A stretch of 64,000 nt of DNA, taken from assembly GCA_913058575.1 (NCBI GenBank), contig CAJXRF010000017.1, positions 1 through 64,000 on the forward strand, read 5' to 3'. This stretch comes from an uncultured Bermanella sp. GTDB taxonomy: Bacteria > Pseudomonadota > Gammaproteobacteria > Pseudomonadales > Oceanobacteraceae. The notes beneath the pieces were generated by a model. It was not told the origin of the DNA, searched no databases, and saw only the letters and a list, made by a program, of their open reading frames with translations. Below, piece by piece: positions 1-7,000 of the stretch (positions within the stretch are counted from its first letter, which is position 1; every line of letters starts with the position of its first letter). The translations under genes were made by a program, and so were the position numbers.

Positions 1-255
1 AATCTCAATCTAAAATGTCGATATAACTTGCAACAATAGGACGGGTCCATATAAGGCAAGTATGCCGTGGCTCAATTTGAAATTGATGCTCACCAATACT
101 CAGATGCTTGGGAATTAGTGTACGGTCAATGGCTTCCCAATAGTGGCTTTCAGCCCAGTGGTGATTTTTGCTTTGAGCGCTATTTGAATGACCCCAATAT
201 GCACCCTACTAAAAAACACATATTAGAAGTGTGTATCCCTGTGAAACCTTTATAA
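1..255 (+). pseudogene. Decayed 3' end of a GyrI-like effector-binding (AraC-type) gene
   Basis: From base 1, frame 1 reads a coding tail broken by two in-frame stops (TAG at 37-39, TAA at 52-54). After that it is open to the stop at 253-255. The readable part has hallmarks of the C-terminal GyrI-like small-molecule-binding domain of AraC-type regulators: 'KCRY' before the stops, then 'GKYAVAQFEI', 'YGQWLPNSGF', 'FERYLNDP' and a final 'IPVKPL'. The spacing between KCRY and GKYAV is shorter than I expect for the family, so a small deletion probably accompanies the stops. A GTG at 67 could start a 62-residue fragment, but no ribosome site is visible. The upstream part lies outside the window. 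I read it as a pseudogene remnant; a sequencing error cannot be excluded. Confidence 0.6.
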
Positions 256-257
256 AA

Positions 258-301
258 TTTCACCCAAGCAGAATAGCTGCGCTTATTCTGCTTGGGTGAA
301 A
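258..301. terminator. Bidirectional terminator, perfect 18-bp stem
   Basis: Arms 258-275 and 284-301 are perfectly complementary around an 8-nt loop. The hairpin sits between the remnant on the plus strand and the convergent GlxA-type gene, and its right arm includes the last codons and stop of that minus-strand gene. Confidence 0.75.
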
Positions 302-1272
302 CGTCGCCGATAACCAATGGGAGACAACCCCACACGTTGTTTAAACAACTTTGTAAAGGAACTAATATCGTTGTAACCCACCTTGTGCACCACCTGAGCC
401 AATGGGGTGGTGGAGTGTTCTAATAATGTTTTAGCGGTTTCTATGCGCACATTTTGCAAATAGGTTAATGGGGTCACCCCCAATTCACTTTTAAAACGTC
501 TAATTAATGTTCGTTGACTGACCCCCATTTTTTCAGCCAGCCGAACTTGGTCTACGTTTACATCCAAATGATTATTGATCCAATATTGGGTTTTTGCCAC
601 CACCGGGTCACTGCTTGAGGTGGTGGACAATAAGTTATGATAAGGGGATTGGGCATTTTCACTGGTGTTAATTAACATGGTTTTCGCACACTGCATGGCT
701 AAATCTTCAGAGATTTGTTTTTCGATAATGTGTAGAGCCAAATTGAAATAGGCGGTCATGGTGCCAGCGCAAATTAAATTATCTTGCTCGGTGAGCATGG
801 CTTGGGAATTTAGATTTATGTGTGGGTAACGTTGCCTGAAGGTTTTTTCTAACCACCAAGTGGTGGTGGCTTTTCGGCCATCCAGTAAGCCAGTCTCTGC
901 CAAAATAAAGGTACCCGTGCAATTTGCCCCTATGGTGGATTTATTTTTCCAGCTTTGTACTAACCAGCCTTTAAGCTCTGACAGACTGTCCATCATTTTT
1001 TCAAAATGACTTAAGCCTTCAAACAAAAAGCCTGGAATGTAAATGAAGTCAAAGTGTTCGCCATTGTTGATATGAGTATCAGCTTGCAATGAAAAGCCGC
1101 CACTGGTTTGTACGGGGCCAGGCTCTAAAGACACGGTTTTCCATTCAAATTGTGCACTGTCTTTGCCTAGCTGAGCCTGTAAGTGGCTATTGGCAATTTG
1201 AAAAGCATCCACCGGTCCCGTGAGACTGGATAAATAGCAACCCTTATAAAGTACAACCCCTACTTTATACAT
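283..1272 (-). CDS. GlxA-family transcriptional regulator (DJ-1/PfpI-like + AraC HTH)
   Basis: This 329-residue cytoplasmic DNA-binding protein has two parts. Residues 1 to about 190 form a DJ-1/PfpI (class-I amidotransferase-like) sensor domain, starting 'MYKVGVVLYKG', with a nucleophile-elbow-like 'GANCTGTF' carrying Cys118. Residues about 225-325 form a double AraC helix-turn-helix, with 'LAEKMGVSQRTLIRRFKSEL' and the signature 'VGYNDISSFTKLFKQRVGLSP'. GlxA regulators usually activate catabolic genes for amines, amino acids or related nitrogen compounds in response to a small ligand. It is divergent from the nitronate monooxygenase gene across a 222-bp region with a palindrome at 1415-1430, so that gene is its likeliest target. 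The ligand is unknown. Family call secure, target inferred. Confidence 0.9.
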   Translation of the reverse strand: MYKVGVVLYKGCYLSSLTGPVDAFQIANSHLQAQLGKDSAQFEWKTVSLEPGPVQTSGGFSLQADTHINNGEHFDFIYIPGFLFEGLSHFEKMMDSLSELKGWLVQSWKNKSTIGANCTGTFILAETGLLDGRKATTTWWLEKTFRQRYPHINLNSQAMLTEQDNLICAGTMTAYFNLALHIIEKQISEDLAMQCAKTMLINTSENAQSPYHNLLSTTSSSDPVVAKTQYWINNHLDVNVDQVRLAEKMGVSQRTLIRRFKSELGVTPLTYLQNVRIETAKTLLEHSTTPLAQVVHKVGYNDISSFTKLFKQRVGLSPIGYRRRFTQAE

Positions 1273-1414
1273 GGCGAGACCACAAAGTAGTTAAGTGTAG
1301 TGGGCTATTGACGGTTGAGGACATCTTAACTCTCTGAATTTTATACAATTTTTAAAATGGCGTTGACGGGTTGGCTATCTGTGTGGCTCAAGTTCGTCCA
1401 ATATGGCTATGTAG

Positions 1415-1441
1415 TTGTCAAATTTGACAATATCACATAAT
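1415..1441 (+). promoter_or_regulatory. Perfect 16-bp palindrome in the NMO promoter region
   Basis: TTGTCAAATTTGACAA at 1415-1430 is a perfect palindrome whose arms resemble -35 hexamers. A near-consensus -10 (CATAAT) lies at 1436-1441, about 55 bp before the oxidoreductase start at 1495. Spacing from the first TTGTCA is short (15 nt), so the promoter reading is tentative. The palindrome itself is certain and is a good operator candidate in this divergent region. Confidence 0.5.
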
Positions 1442-1494
1442 TTGGTCATTGCTTAGACTTAATTTTTCTAATTATTTCACCAAGCGAGTCATTC

Positions 1495-2493
1495 ATGACA
1501 TTACCTGTGCAATTTGAAAATCGTTTAAGCCTGCCCGCCGTTGTGGCCCCTATGTTTTTAGCGTCAGGCACTCAGTTGGTGACCGAGTGTTGTAAAGCGG
1601 GGGTGGTGGGCACCTTTCCCGCATTGAACCAGCGCTCTACGCAAGGGTTTGATGATTGGTTGACGGAAATTGAAACAGAATTAGAGCGCTTCCATGAAGA
1701 AACAGGCATTAAACCAGCCCCTTTTGGCGTTAACTTAATTGTGCATAAAAGTAACCCAAGGCTTGAGGCTGATTTAGCGGTGTGTGTGAAGCATAAAGTG
1801 CCATTGATCATTACTTCGCTTGGGGCGCAGAGCGCTTTAGTAGAAGCGGTGCACAGCTATGGTGGCTTGGTGTTCCATGACGTGGTGAATGCGCGTCATG
1901 CTAAGAAAGCCGCCCAAGCGGGAGTAGACGGCCTAATTGCTGTATCAGCCGGTGCAGGGGGCCATGCGGGCACGTTAAACCCATTTGCGTTAGTCAATGA
2001 AATCAGAGCCTTCTTTGATAAAACCGTTTTGTTATCGGGCAGTTTATCCACTGGCAGTGATATTGCCGCGGCGCAAATGATGGGAGCCGATTTGGCTTAC
2101 ATGGGCACGCGTTTTATTAATACTCAAGAATGCATGGCACAAGAAGAATATAAACAACAAATTACTCAAACCAGCGCCAATGATATTGTTTATACGCCGG
2201 TAATTTCTGGTGTACATGCTAATTTTATTCGCCAAAGTGTTGAGGCAGCTGGGTTAGATTTAGCCACACTTGAGCGTCCCTCAAAAATTGATTTTGGTGC
2301 CGAATTAGATGAAGCCAGTGATGATAGCCATGAAGGCAGTGCAGCCAAACCTTGGAAGGATATTTGGTCGGCAGGGCATGGGGTCGGTAGCATTGACGAT
2401 ACACCAAAGGCTAAAGATTTGATTGATCGCTTAAAAGCGGAATATAAAACGGCCCATGATCAGCAAGTATTAAAAGTCGCAAAGTTGACTTGA
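1495..2493 (+). CDS. Nitronate monooxygenase (2-nitropropane dioxygenase family)
   Basis: 332-residue FMN-dependent TIM-barrel enzyme predicted to oxidise alkyl nitronates to carbonyl compounds and nitrite. Seen in the sequence: N-terminal 'LPAVVAPMFLASG'; the barrel segment 'VDGLIAVSAGAGGHAG' with the family's catalytic-type His157; and the FMN phosphate-binding segment at about 179-207 ('LLSGSLSTGSDIAAAQMMGA' then 'YMGTRF'). Length fits the class II-like bacterial family. It is alone on its strand and divergent from the GlxA-type regulator, which probably controls it. Substrate is unproven: members detoxify propionate-3-nitronate or nitroalkanes, and some annotated members are enoyl reductases. 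Family confidence is high, exact substrate low. Confidence 0.88.
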   Translation: MTLPVQFENRLSLPAVVAPMFLASGTQLVTECCKAGVVGTFPALNQRSTQGFDDWLTEIETELERFHEETGIKPAPFGVNLIVHKSNPRLEADLAVCVKHKVPLIITSLGAQSALVEAVHSYGGLVFHDVVNARHAKKAAQAGVDGLIAVSAGAGGHAGTLNPFALVNEIRAFFDKTVLLSGSLSTGSDIAAAQMMGADLAYMGTRFINTQECMAQEEYKQQITQTSANDIVYTPVISGVHANFIRQSVEAAGLDLATLERPSKIDFGAELDEASDDSHEGSAAKPWKDIWSAGHGVGSIDDTPKAKDLIDRLKAEYKTAHDQQVLKVAKLT

Positions 2494-2588
2494 GGCTTGG
2501 GAGGCTCTAAATAACCCATCTTAGGCATGGTTTTCGCGGTTATATTCAAATCATCTAACCTGTGAATATTCGTACTAATATCTTCTAT

Positions 2589-2615
2589 ACTCACTTAATA
2601 GTCTATTAAGTGAGT
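2589..2615 (+). promoter_or_regulatory. 27-bp palindrome directly upstream of the CheZ-like gene
   Basis: Arms ACTCACTTAATAG (2589-2601) and its exact complement (2603-2615) flank one central base at 2602. The right arm ends 5 nt before the ATG at 2621 and contains the only purine-rich stretch that could serve as ribosome site. It may be a repressor operator or an RNA hairpin that hides the ribosome site. Confidence 0.7.
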
Positions 2616-2620
2616 TCTCC

Positions 2621-3790
2621 ATGACAGCCAGCCCTCATCTGATTGAATATGACAATTTGTCTATTAGATTACTGTCTGCATTGGCTGGCAATGCCCTTGG
2701 CAACCTATCTACTTCTGCTGGGAAAATGCTAGACGTTGCCTGCTTCTTTTTTGATAAAGACATCTCTAAATCATTATTGAGTTTTCATACCCTGTATTTA
2801 GAAAACAGCCACCTAGATAACCATAAAGACGATATTAACCAGCAAGCCGATGATATTTTTGCTGCGGCACAGTTGTCGGTTACAGCTGCGCAAGCTGTAG
2901 ATTTTGATGCCGCCTCCCAGAAAAAAATTACAGAGTTAGCCAATGTCCAAAAAGAATTAGAAGCGCTTATTCAACAAGATAGCCTAATTAAAAAACGCAT
3001 GGTGCCAGTGATGCAGTGCATGCAATATGAAGACTTAATATCGAACCGTATACAAAGGCTTATATTGTGCTGGGAATACATGATATTGATATTGAGAAAA
3101 CCCAAGGAAGTGAGCATTAATCAAGCTTTGGAAAAATTTAACCATTTATTAGCCAGTGAAGACGAGCACCAGAAATTTTTTGAAAGTGTTTTAAAGTGTC
3201 AATATAACCAGCAAGATATTAATGACGTAAGCCATGAAATTGAAGATGTTAGCGATTTATTAGAGCGTTTTTTTGCATTTTCACATGCCTCTTTAGAGGC
3301 GTGTGTTTTACAAACTCAACAAGCCTTTGATGAACTAATGATGTTATTAGATTTAGTAACAGGTGAGTCCAAAGACGTGGCGTATTTATTTACAGATGAA
3401 AATGAATCCTTAAGCGACATTAAAAGCATTATTTCCAAAAGTCACCATGACCCTAATAATCACCAAGTAAGTCAGGTTATAAAGGAGATAGCCATAGCCA
3501 GCGAACAACACAGCAATGAAGCTAAAGACATTATTCAATCGTTTATGATGGCGTTGCAATCTCAGGATATGATTAGGCAAAATATCGAAAACATAGCTCA
3601 TGTCCATCAAGTTTGGAGTTTTTATAGACACTCCATAAAAACTCAGAAAAAGATAAATGCTAATTATTTGATCGATTTTGGCCAAGACCTTATTGGCAAA
3701 ATGACGTCGCGCCCTGAACAGGTGATTGTTGAAGGCTTTATTCCTGGTGTAGATGCTGGCTCCGAAGAAGAGGAAAGTATATTTTTTTAA
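2621..3790 (+). CDS. CheZ-like protein with two DxxxQ/N phosphatase-type motifs
   Basis: 389 residues, almost all alpha-helical, soluble, no signal peptide. Two segments resemble each other and the catalytic helix of the chemotaxis phosphatase CheZ (QDFQDLTGQ, Asp143/Gln147 in E. coli). They are 'MQYEDLISNRIQRL' (Asp138...Asn142) and 'LQSQDMIRQNIENI' (Asp316...Gln320). The C-terminus ends in an acidic tail followed by 'SIFF', reminiscent of the acidic-aromatic CheY-binding peptide of CheZ. These are observations from the sequence. That it dephosphorylates a response regulator is inference. No chemotaxis gene is adjacent; the next gene is a solitary periplasmic binding protein. The 27-bp palindrome before the start suggests its own regulation. 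Alternatives: an MCP-like scaffold or a helical protein with chance motif matches. Confidence 0.5.
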   Translation: MTASPHLIEYDNLSIRLLSALAGNALGNLSTSAGKMLDVACFFFDKDISKSLLSFHTLYLENSHLDNHKDDINQQADDIFAAAQLSVTAAQAVDFDAASQKKITELANVQKELEALIQQDSLIKKRMVPVMQCMQYEDLISNRIQRLILCWEYMILILRKPKEVSINQALEKFNHLLASEDEHQKFFESVLKCQYNQQDINDVSHEIEDVSDLLERFFAFSHASLEACVLQTQQAFDELMMLLDLVTGESKDVAYLFTDENESLSDIKSIISKSHHDPNNHQVSQVIKEIAIASEQHSNEAKDIIQSFMMALQSQDMIRQNIENIAHVHQVWSFYRHSIKTQKKINANYLIDFGQDLIGKMTSRPEQVIVEGFIPGVDAGSEEEESIFF

Positions 3791-3795
3791 GAAAC

Positions 3796-3826
3796 ATTCC
3801 ATAAGGGTATGGAATTTATATTTTTA
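3796..3826 (+). terminator. Hairpin terminator after the CheZ-like gene
   Basis: ATTCCATA (3796-3803), 4-nt loop, and TATGGAAT (3808-3815) are followed by a T-rich stretch to about 3825. It lies only 15 bp before the next start codon, so it may be leaky or act as an intercistronic hairpin. Confidence 0.55.
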
Positions 3827-3840
3827 TCAAGAGTATCTAT

Positions 3841-4578
3841 ATGAATAATCTTTTAAAAATAACCTTGCTAATCGTTTTGTGTTTTTTTTATGCTGGCAGT
3901 ATGGCCCAAGGCATTATTCGAGTTTCAAATTTACACATTGCACCTGCTGGCTTTATTGAAAACAACATACCACAAGGGATTTTTTATGATATTGCCAAGA
4001 AAATTATTCTAGATGCAGGCTACACACCGGAAATTCAATTACTGCCTTATCCTAGGGTATTGGATAATTTAGCTTCAGGGCGCGCTGACATGTCTATTTT
4101 AATTACCAATAAAGCTATCGAGGAAACATGCGATAGTATTATGCCTCTCGCTCAAGTGCATAGCATTATAGTTGGTCTAAAAGGCCATGATTTTTCTGAA
4201 CTATCGTCATTACAGGGTAAAACGGTCGGTGTTTTGCGGCTTGCAAAATATGATCGCAACTTTGAAAAGAACGCTAAAATAAAGAAATATGAATTTAACA
4301 GTTACGAGCAAGGCCTCAAGATGCTTTTATCAAAACGTTTTGATGCAATGGCAGGTACTCAAATTAGTGTCTATTACACATTAGCTAAGCAGGGATATTC
4401 ACATACCTTGCTAGGAAAACCGTTGATAATAAACTCAAATAGCATTTCTATTCAGTATTCCAAAAAGTCTCTAAATCCACAGGCTAAAGACCCTATAGCG
4501 CAGGCTGCCCGGAAACTTCTGGACAAGGGTGAACTGGATAAAATAATCGCCAGTTACCTCTCCAGACCTAGAATTTAA
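3841..4578 (+). CDS. Periplasmic solute-binding protein, SBP_bac_3-like
   Basis: 245 residues with a cleavable signal peptide (hydrophobic 'LLKITLLIVLCFFYAGSMAQ', cleavage near residue 22). The mature part has the two-lobe type-3 binding-protein pattern: 'GIFYDIAKKIILDAGY', 'YPRVLDNLASGRADMSIL' and 'LQGKTVGVLR'. Such proteins bind amino acids or similar polar ligands, and orphan members often feed sensors rather than transporters. No permease or ATPase gene is nearby. It follows the CheZ-like gene by 50 bp with a hairpin in between, so co-transcription is possible. Ligand unknown. Confidence 0.75.
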   Translation: MNNLLKITLLIVLCFFYAGSMAQGIIRVSNLHIAPAGFIENNIPQGIFYDIAKKIILDAGYTPEIQLLPYPRVLDNLASGRADMSILITNKAIEETCDSIMPLAQVHSIIVGLKGHDFSELSSLQGKTVGVLRLAKYDRNFEKNAKIKKYEFNSYEQGLKMLLSKRFDAMAGTQISVYYTLAKQGYSHTLLGKPLIINSNSISIQYSKKSLNPQAKDPIAQAARKLLDKGELDKIIASYLSRPRI

Positions 4579-4754
4579 CCAAACCAATTAGCCAAAAACG
4601 ATAAGTCCTTAATTTTATTTAGTCACAGCTTAATGACTTGATGCTCGCTTAGGTTATCAATAGAACGGTATTTCCCAAATAATAGAATTGCCAGTGCTTG
4701 GCATAGGGATTAATGTGTGATCATTAAAAATAATGAAATATAAAAAGTTAAATT

Positions 4755-5744
4755 ATGAACTTTAAATTGTCAGTGCTGGATCAGTCGCTATCCCCTTCAC
4801 GAGAGCATGCCGCTCAAGCCTTACAAGAAACTCTGCAAATGGCCAAGTGGTGTGAAGAGTTGGGCTATCATCGATTTTGGGTGTCTGAACATCATGCATT
4901 TCCTGCGGTAGCAGGCAGTGCTCCAGAAGTATTATTAGCAGCACTGGGGGCCGCCACAAGTCGCATTAGGCTTGGTTCGGGAGGGATTATGCTGCCCCAC
5001 TACAGCCCCTATAAAGTGGCCGAGACATTTTCACTGTTGGCCAATTTATATCCCAACCGCATTGATCTAGGGGTGGGCCGAGCGCCAGGTGCTGATATGT
5101 CTACGGCCATGGCGTTGGCCACAGATGGCCGCCCTAAGTTTGAAAAATTTCCCCAGTTAGTGGAAAAGCTGAGTGAATATTTATGGAATGATGTCACCGC
5201 CCCCATTGTGAGCCCTAAACCTCCTAAAGACTTGCCTTTATGGATGCTAGGTTCTAGCCCTGATAGCGCTGCGTTAGCAGCTCAACGGGGCCTGCCTTAC
5301 AACTTAGCCGCATTTATTAACCCGCAAGCCAGTCCTCAATTTATTGAGTATTACAAAAATAACTTTAAAGCCAGTGAGTTACTTAAAAAGCCTTATTCGA
5401 TATTAACCATGAGCGTATTTTGCAGTGAGTCAACCGAACAAGCCCAAGCTTCGCAATTAACCTTTGATATTAATTTTTATCGATTTATTACAGGCCAAAG
5501 CACGGGTACTTTTTTAACGCCGCAAGAAGCCATGTTGTATCCCATTAGTGCGCCATTAGCCGAATTTATCGCAGGACGACAAAGTCTAAGGGCTGTGGGT
5601 AACCCTAAGCAAGTGAAAGAAATAGTAGCGGGTATTGCTGAAGAATTTGCAGTGGATGAAATTATGGCTGTGAGTAATTTGTATTATTTTCAAGATAGAA
5701 AACGTTCATTTGAGCTTTTAAAAAATGCTTTTGGTAAATCTTGA
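4755..5744 (+). CDS. LLM-class flavin-dependent oxidoreductase (MsnO8-type)
   Basis: 329-residue luciferase-like monooxygenase fold (TIM barrel using reduced flavin). It opens with 'KLSVLDQSLSPSREHAAQAL', then 'HRFWVSEHHAFPAVAGSAPEV', 'IRLGSGGIMLPHYSPYKVAE' and 'YPNRIDLGVGRAPGAD', which are diagnostic of the MsnO8 subgroup. Length is normal. These enzymes usually depend on a separate flavin reductase, and none is adjacent. The gene is monocistronic: 176 bp of unremarkable AT-rich DNA precede it and a strong terminator follows. Substrate unknown. Confidence 0.88.
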   Translation: MNFKLSVLDQSLSPSREHAAQALQETLQMAKWCEELGYHRFWVSEHHAFPAVAGSAPEVLLAALGAATSRIRLGSGGIMLPHYSPYKVAETFSLLANLYPNRIDLGVGRAPGADMSTAMALATDGRPKFEKFPQLVEKLSEYLWNDVTAPIVSPKPPKDLPLWMLGSSPDSAALAAQRGLPYNLAAFINPQASPQFIEYYKNNFKASELLKKPYSILTMSVFCSESTEQAQASQLTFDINFYRFITGQSTGTFLTPQEAMLYPISAPLAEFIAGRQSLRAVGNPKQVKEIVAGIAEEFAVDEIMAVSNLYYFQDRKRSFELLKNAFGKS

Positions 5745-5760
5745 TAGGTGAGAAACGCGT

Positions 5761-5800
5761 TAATAATGGCAGTTAAAATAAACTGCCATTATTATTAAAA
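5761..5800. terminator. Bidirectional terminator, 14-bp perfect stem
   Basis: Arms 5761-5774 and 5781-5794 pair perfectly around a 6-nt A-rich loop, between the convergent oxidoreductase and lipase-like genes. The stem is AT-rich at its base, so it gives U-rich ends on both strands. Confidence 0.75.
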
Positions 5801-5804
5801 TACA

Positions 5805-6896
5805 CTATTCAAAAGAAGCCAAAATAACCTGCCCCATGTTTTTGTTATCGCTATTGGTGATGTAACGATACTTGTGCAACCAATCAAAAACATCGTAAAA
5901 CTCATAATATTCAATGTCTGTGCTGAGGGTTCTAATGCCACTGTTGTTGTAGTTGTCTTCACCGCTTAATGATACCGTCATTTTATGACCATCTTTATCG
6001 GCCTGCATTTCATTATGCGCCATGGTCTCACTTAATATCAGTGGGTAGTGATAGTTATACAATTGGCTGGCAGATGGCGCGTTGCTAACATTCATTACTC
6101 GTCCATCTATACGTAAGTCCTGTGTACAGGAATCGTATCCCATATCATTGGCGGCACCACATGCACTATGAAGAGGGACCACACTGTCATCACTGCCTTT
6201 AATAAAGGGGTGAGTTAGTAGCCCATAAAACTCGTCCCCTGTTGCTGCAATCCGTATTCTAGGAATTTCAGGAATATTATTCACCGCGGTATTACGAGCA
6301 ACTGATGGTTGTAAATCATTCATCACTCCAGGGTTAATGCCCACTTCAATACTAAGGCCAACCCACTCTAAAAGTGCTTCAACCACATCAATGCCCACAT
6401 TGATACCGCTGACTAAATCCATGCCTACATTGGCCAATTCGGTGCCGCCGCCAGCACCTGCCATATCAATAAAAGCCACCACTTTTAAACGCTCTGATAA
6501 TTCACTGCCAAGCAAAGAATCTTTGTTGGCCATGATGTAACGCATGACTAAATCACCGGTAGAGTGGGTAATGAACACACAGCCATCATCACAATGCCCT
6601 GAGCTTAAAATGGGCACCAATTGTTGTGCGATTAATGCCGCGATACTGGTGGATCCTTGCAAAGGGTAGTTTGAAGGATAGTAAAGGGTTTTGCTGGTTG
6701 ATGGGTTTTTCAACGCAGAGTCGAATGTGGCCCAATAGCTATTACCATCCGCTTCACCATTATCTATGGGAGGAAAAGCCAAATGTTGAGGTAAAAAGCC
6801 TTGAATGAGTATGACGTTTTTGCCAGCCAATTGAGCATGACTGAGGCTGGTAATGATTAATAGACTAGCCATTAATAAACTTTTATATAGTTTCAT
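5805..6896 (-). CDS. Secreted lipase-like alpha/beta hydrolase
   Basis: 363 residues with an N-terminal signal peptide (about residues 1-21, ending 'SLSHA'). The mature protein begins 'KNVILIQGFLPQH', the oxyanion-hole strand of lipases. The nucleophile elbow is 'ITHSTGDL', with Ser112 in T-H-S-T-G; the usual first Gly of GxSxG is Thr. A Gly-rich stretch 'DMAGAGGGTELANVG' follows, and a C-terminal His near 'YNYHYPL' or 'MAHNE' could complete the triad. Two Cys pairs ('HCDDGC', 'SACGAANDMGYDSC') suggest disulfides and export. Predicted function is ester or lipid hydrolysis outside the cytoplasm. It lies downstream of a membrane-anchored protein gene in the same direction (104-bp gap). Confidence 0.78.
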   Translation of the reverse strand: MKLYKSLLMASLLIITSLSHAQLAGKNVILIQGFLPQHLAFPPIDNGEADGNSYWATFDSALKNPSTSKTLYYPSNYPLQGSTSIAALIAQQLVPILSSGHCDDGCVFITHSTGDLVMRYIMANKDSLLGSELSERLKVVAFIDMAGAGGGTELANVGMDLVSGINVGIDVVEALLEWVGLSIEVGINPGVMNDLQPSVARNTAVNNIPEIPRIRIAATGDEFYGLLTHPFIKGSDDSVVPLHSACGAANDMGYDSCTQDLRIDGRVMNVSNAPSASQLYNYHYPLILSETMAHNEMQADKDGHKMTVSLSGEDNYNNSGIRTLSTDIEYYEFYDVFDWLHKYRYITNSDNKNMGQVILASFE

Positions 6897-7000
6897 TTCT
6901 ATTCTCGTTTATTTTTATTTTTCCAGTGTTACCACTGGTAATGAGATCAGACTACAAAATTGATATGCGGTTAAGGTACTTTTAAGTGTTTTGTTTTTGG

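Noticed and set aside
3410-3802. 130-codon open frame on the minus strand
   Set aside because: It lies wholly antisense to the CheZ-like gene, has no ribosome site and a composition typical of antisense frames.
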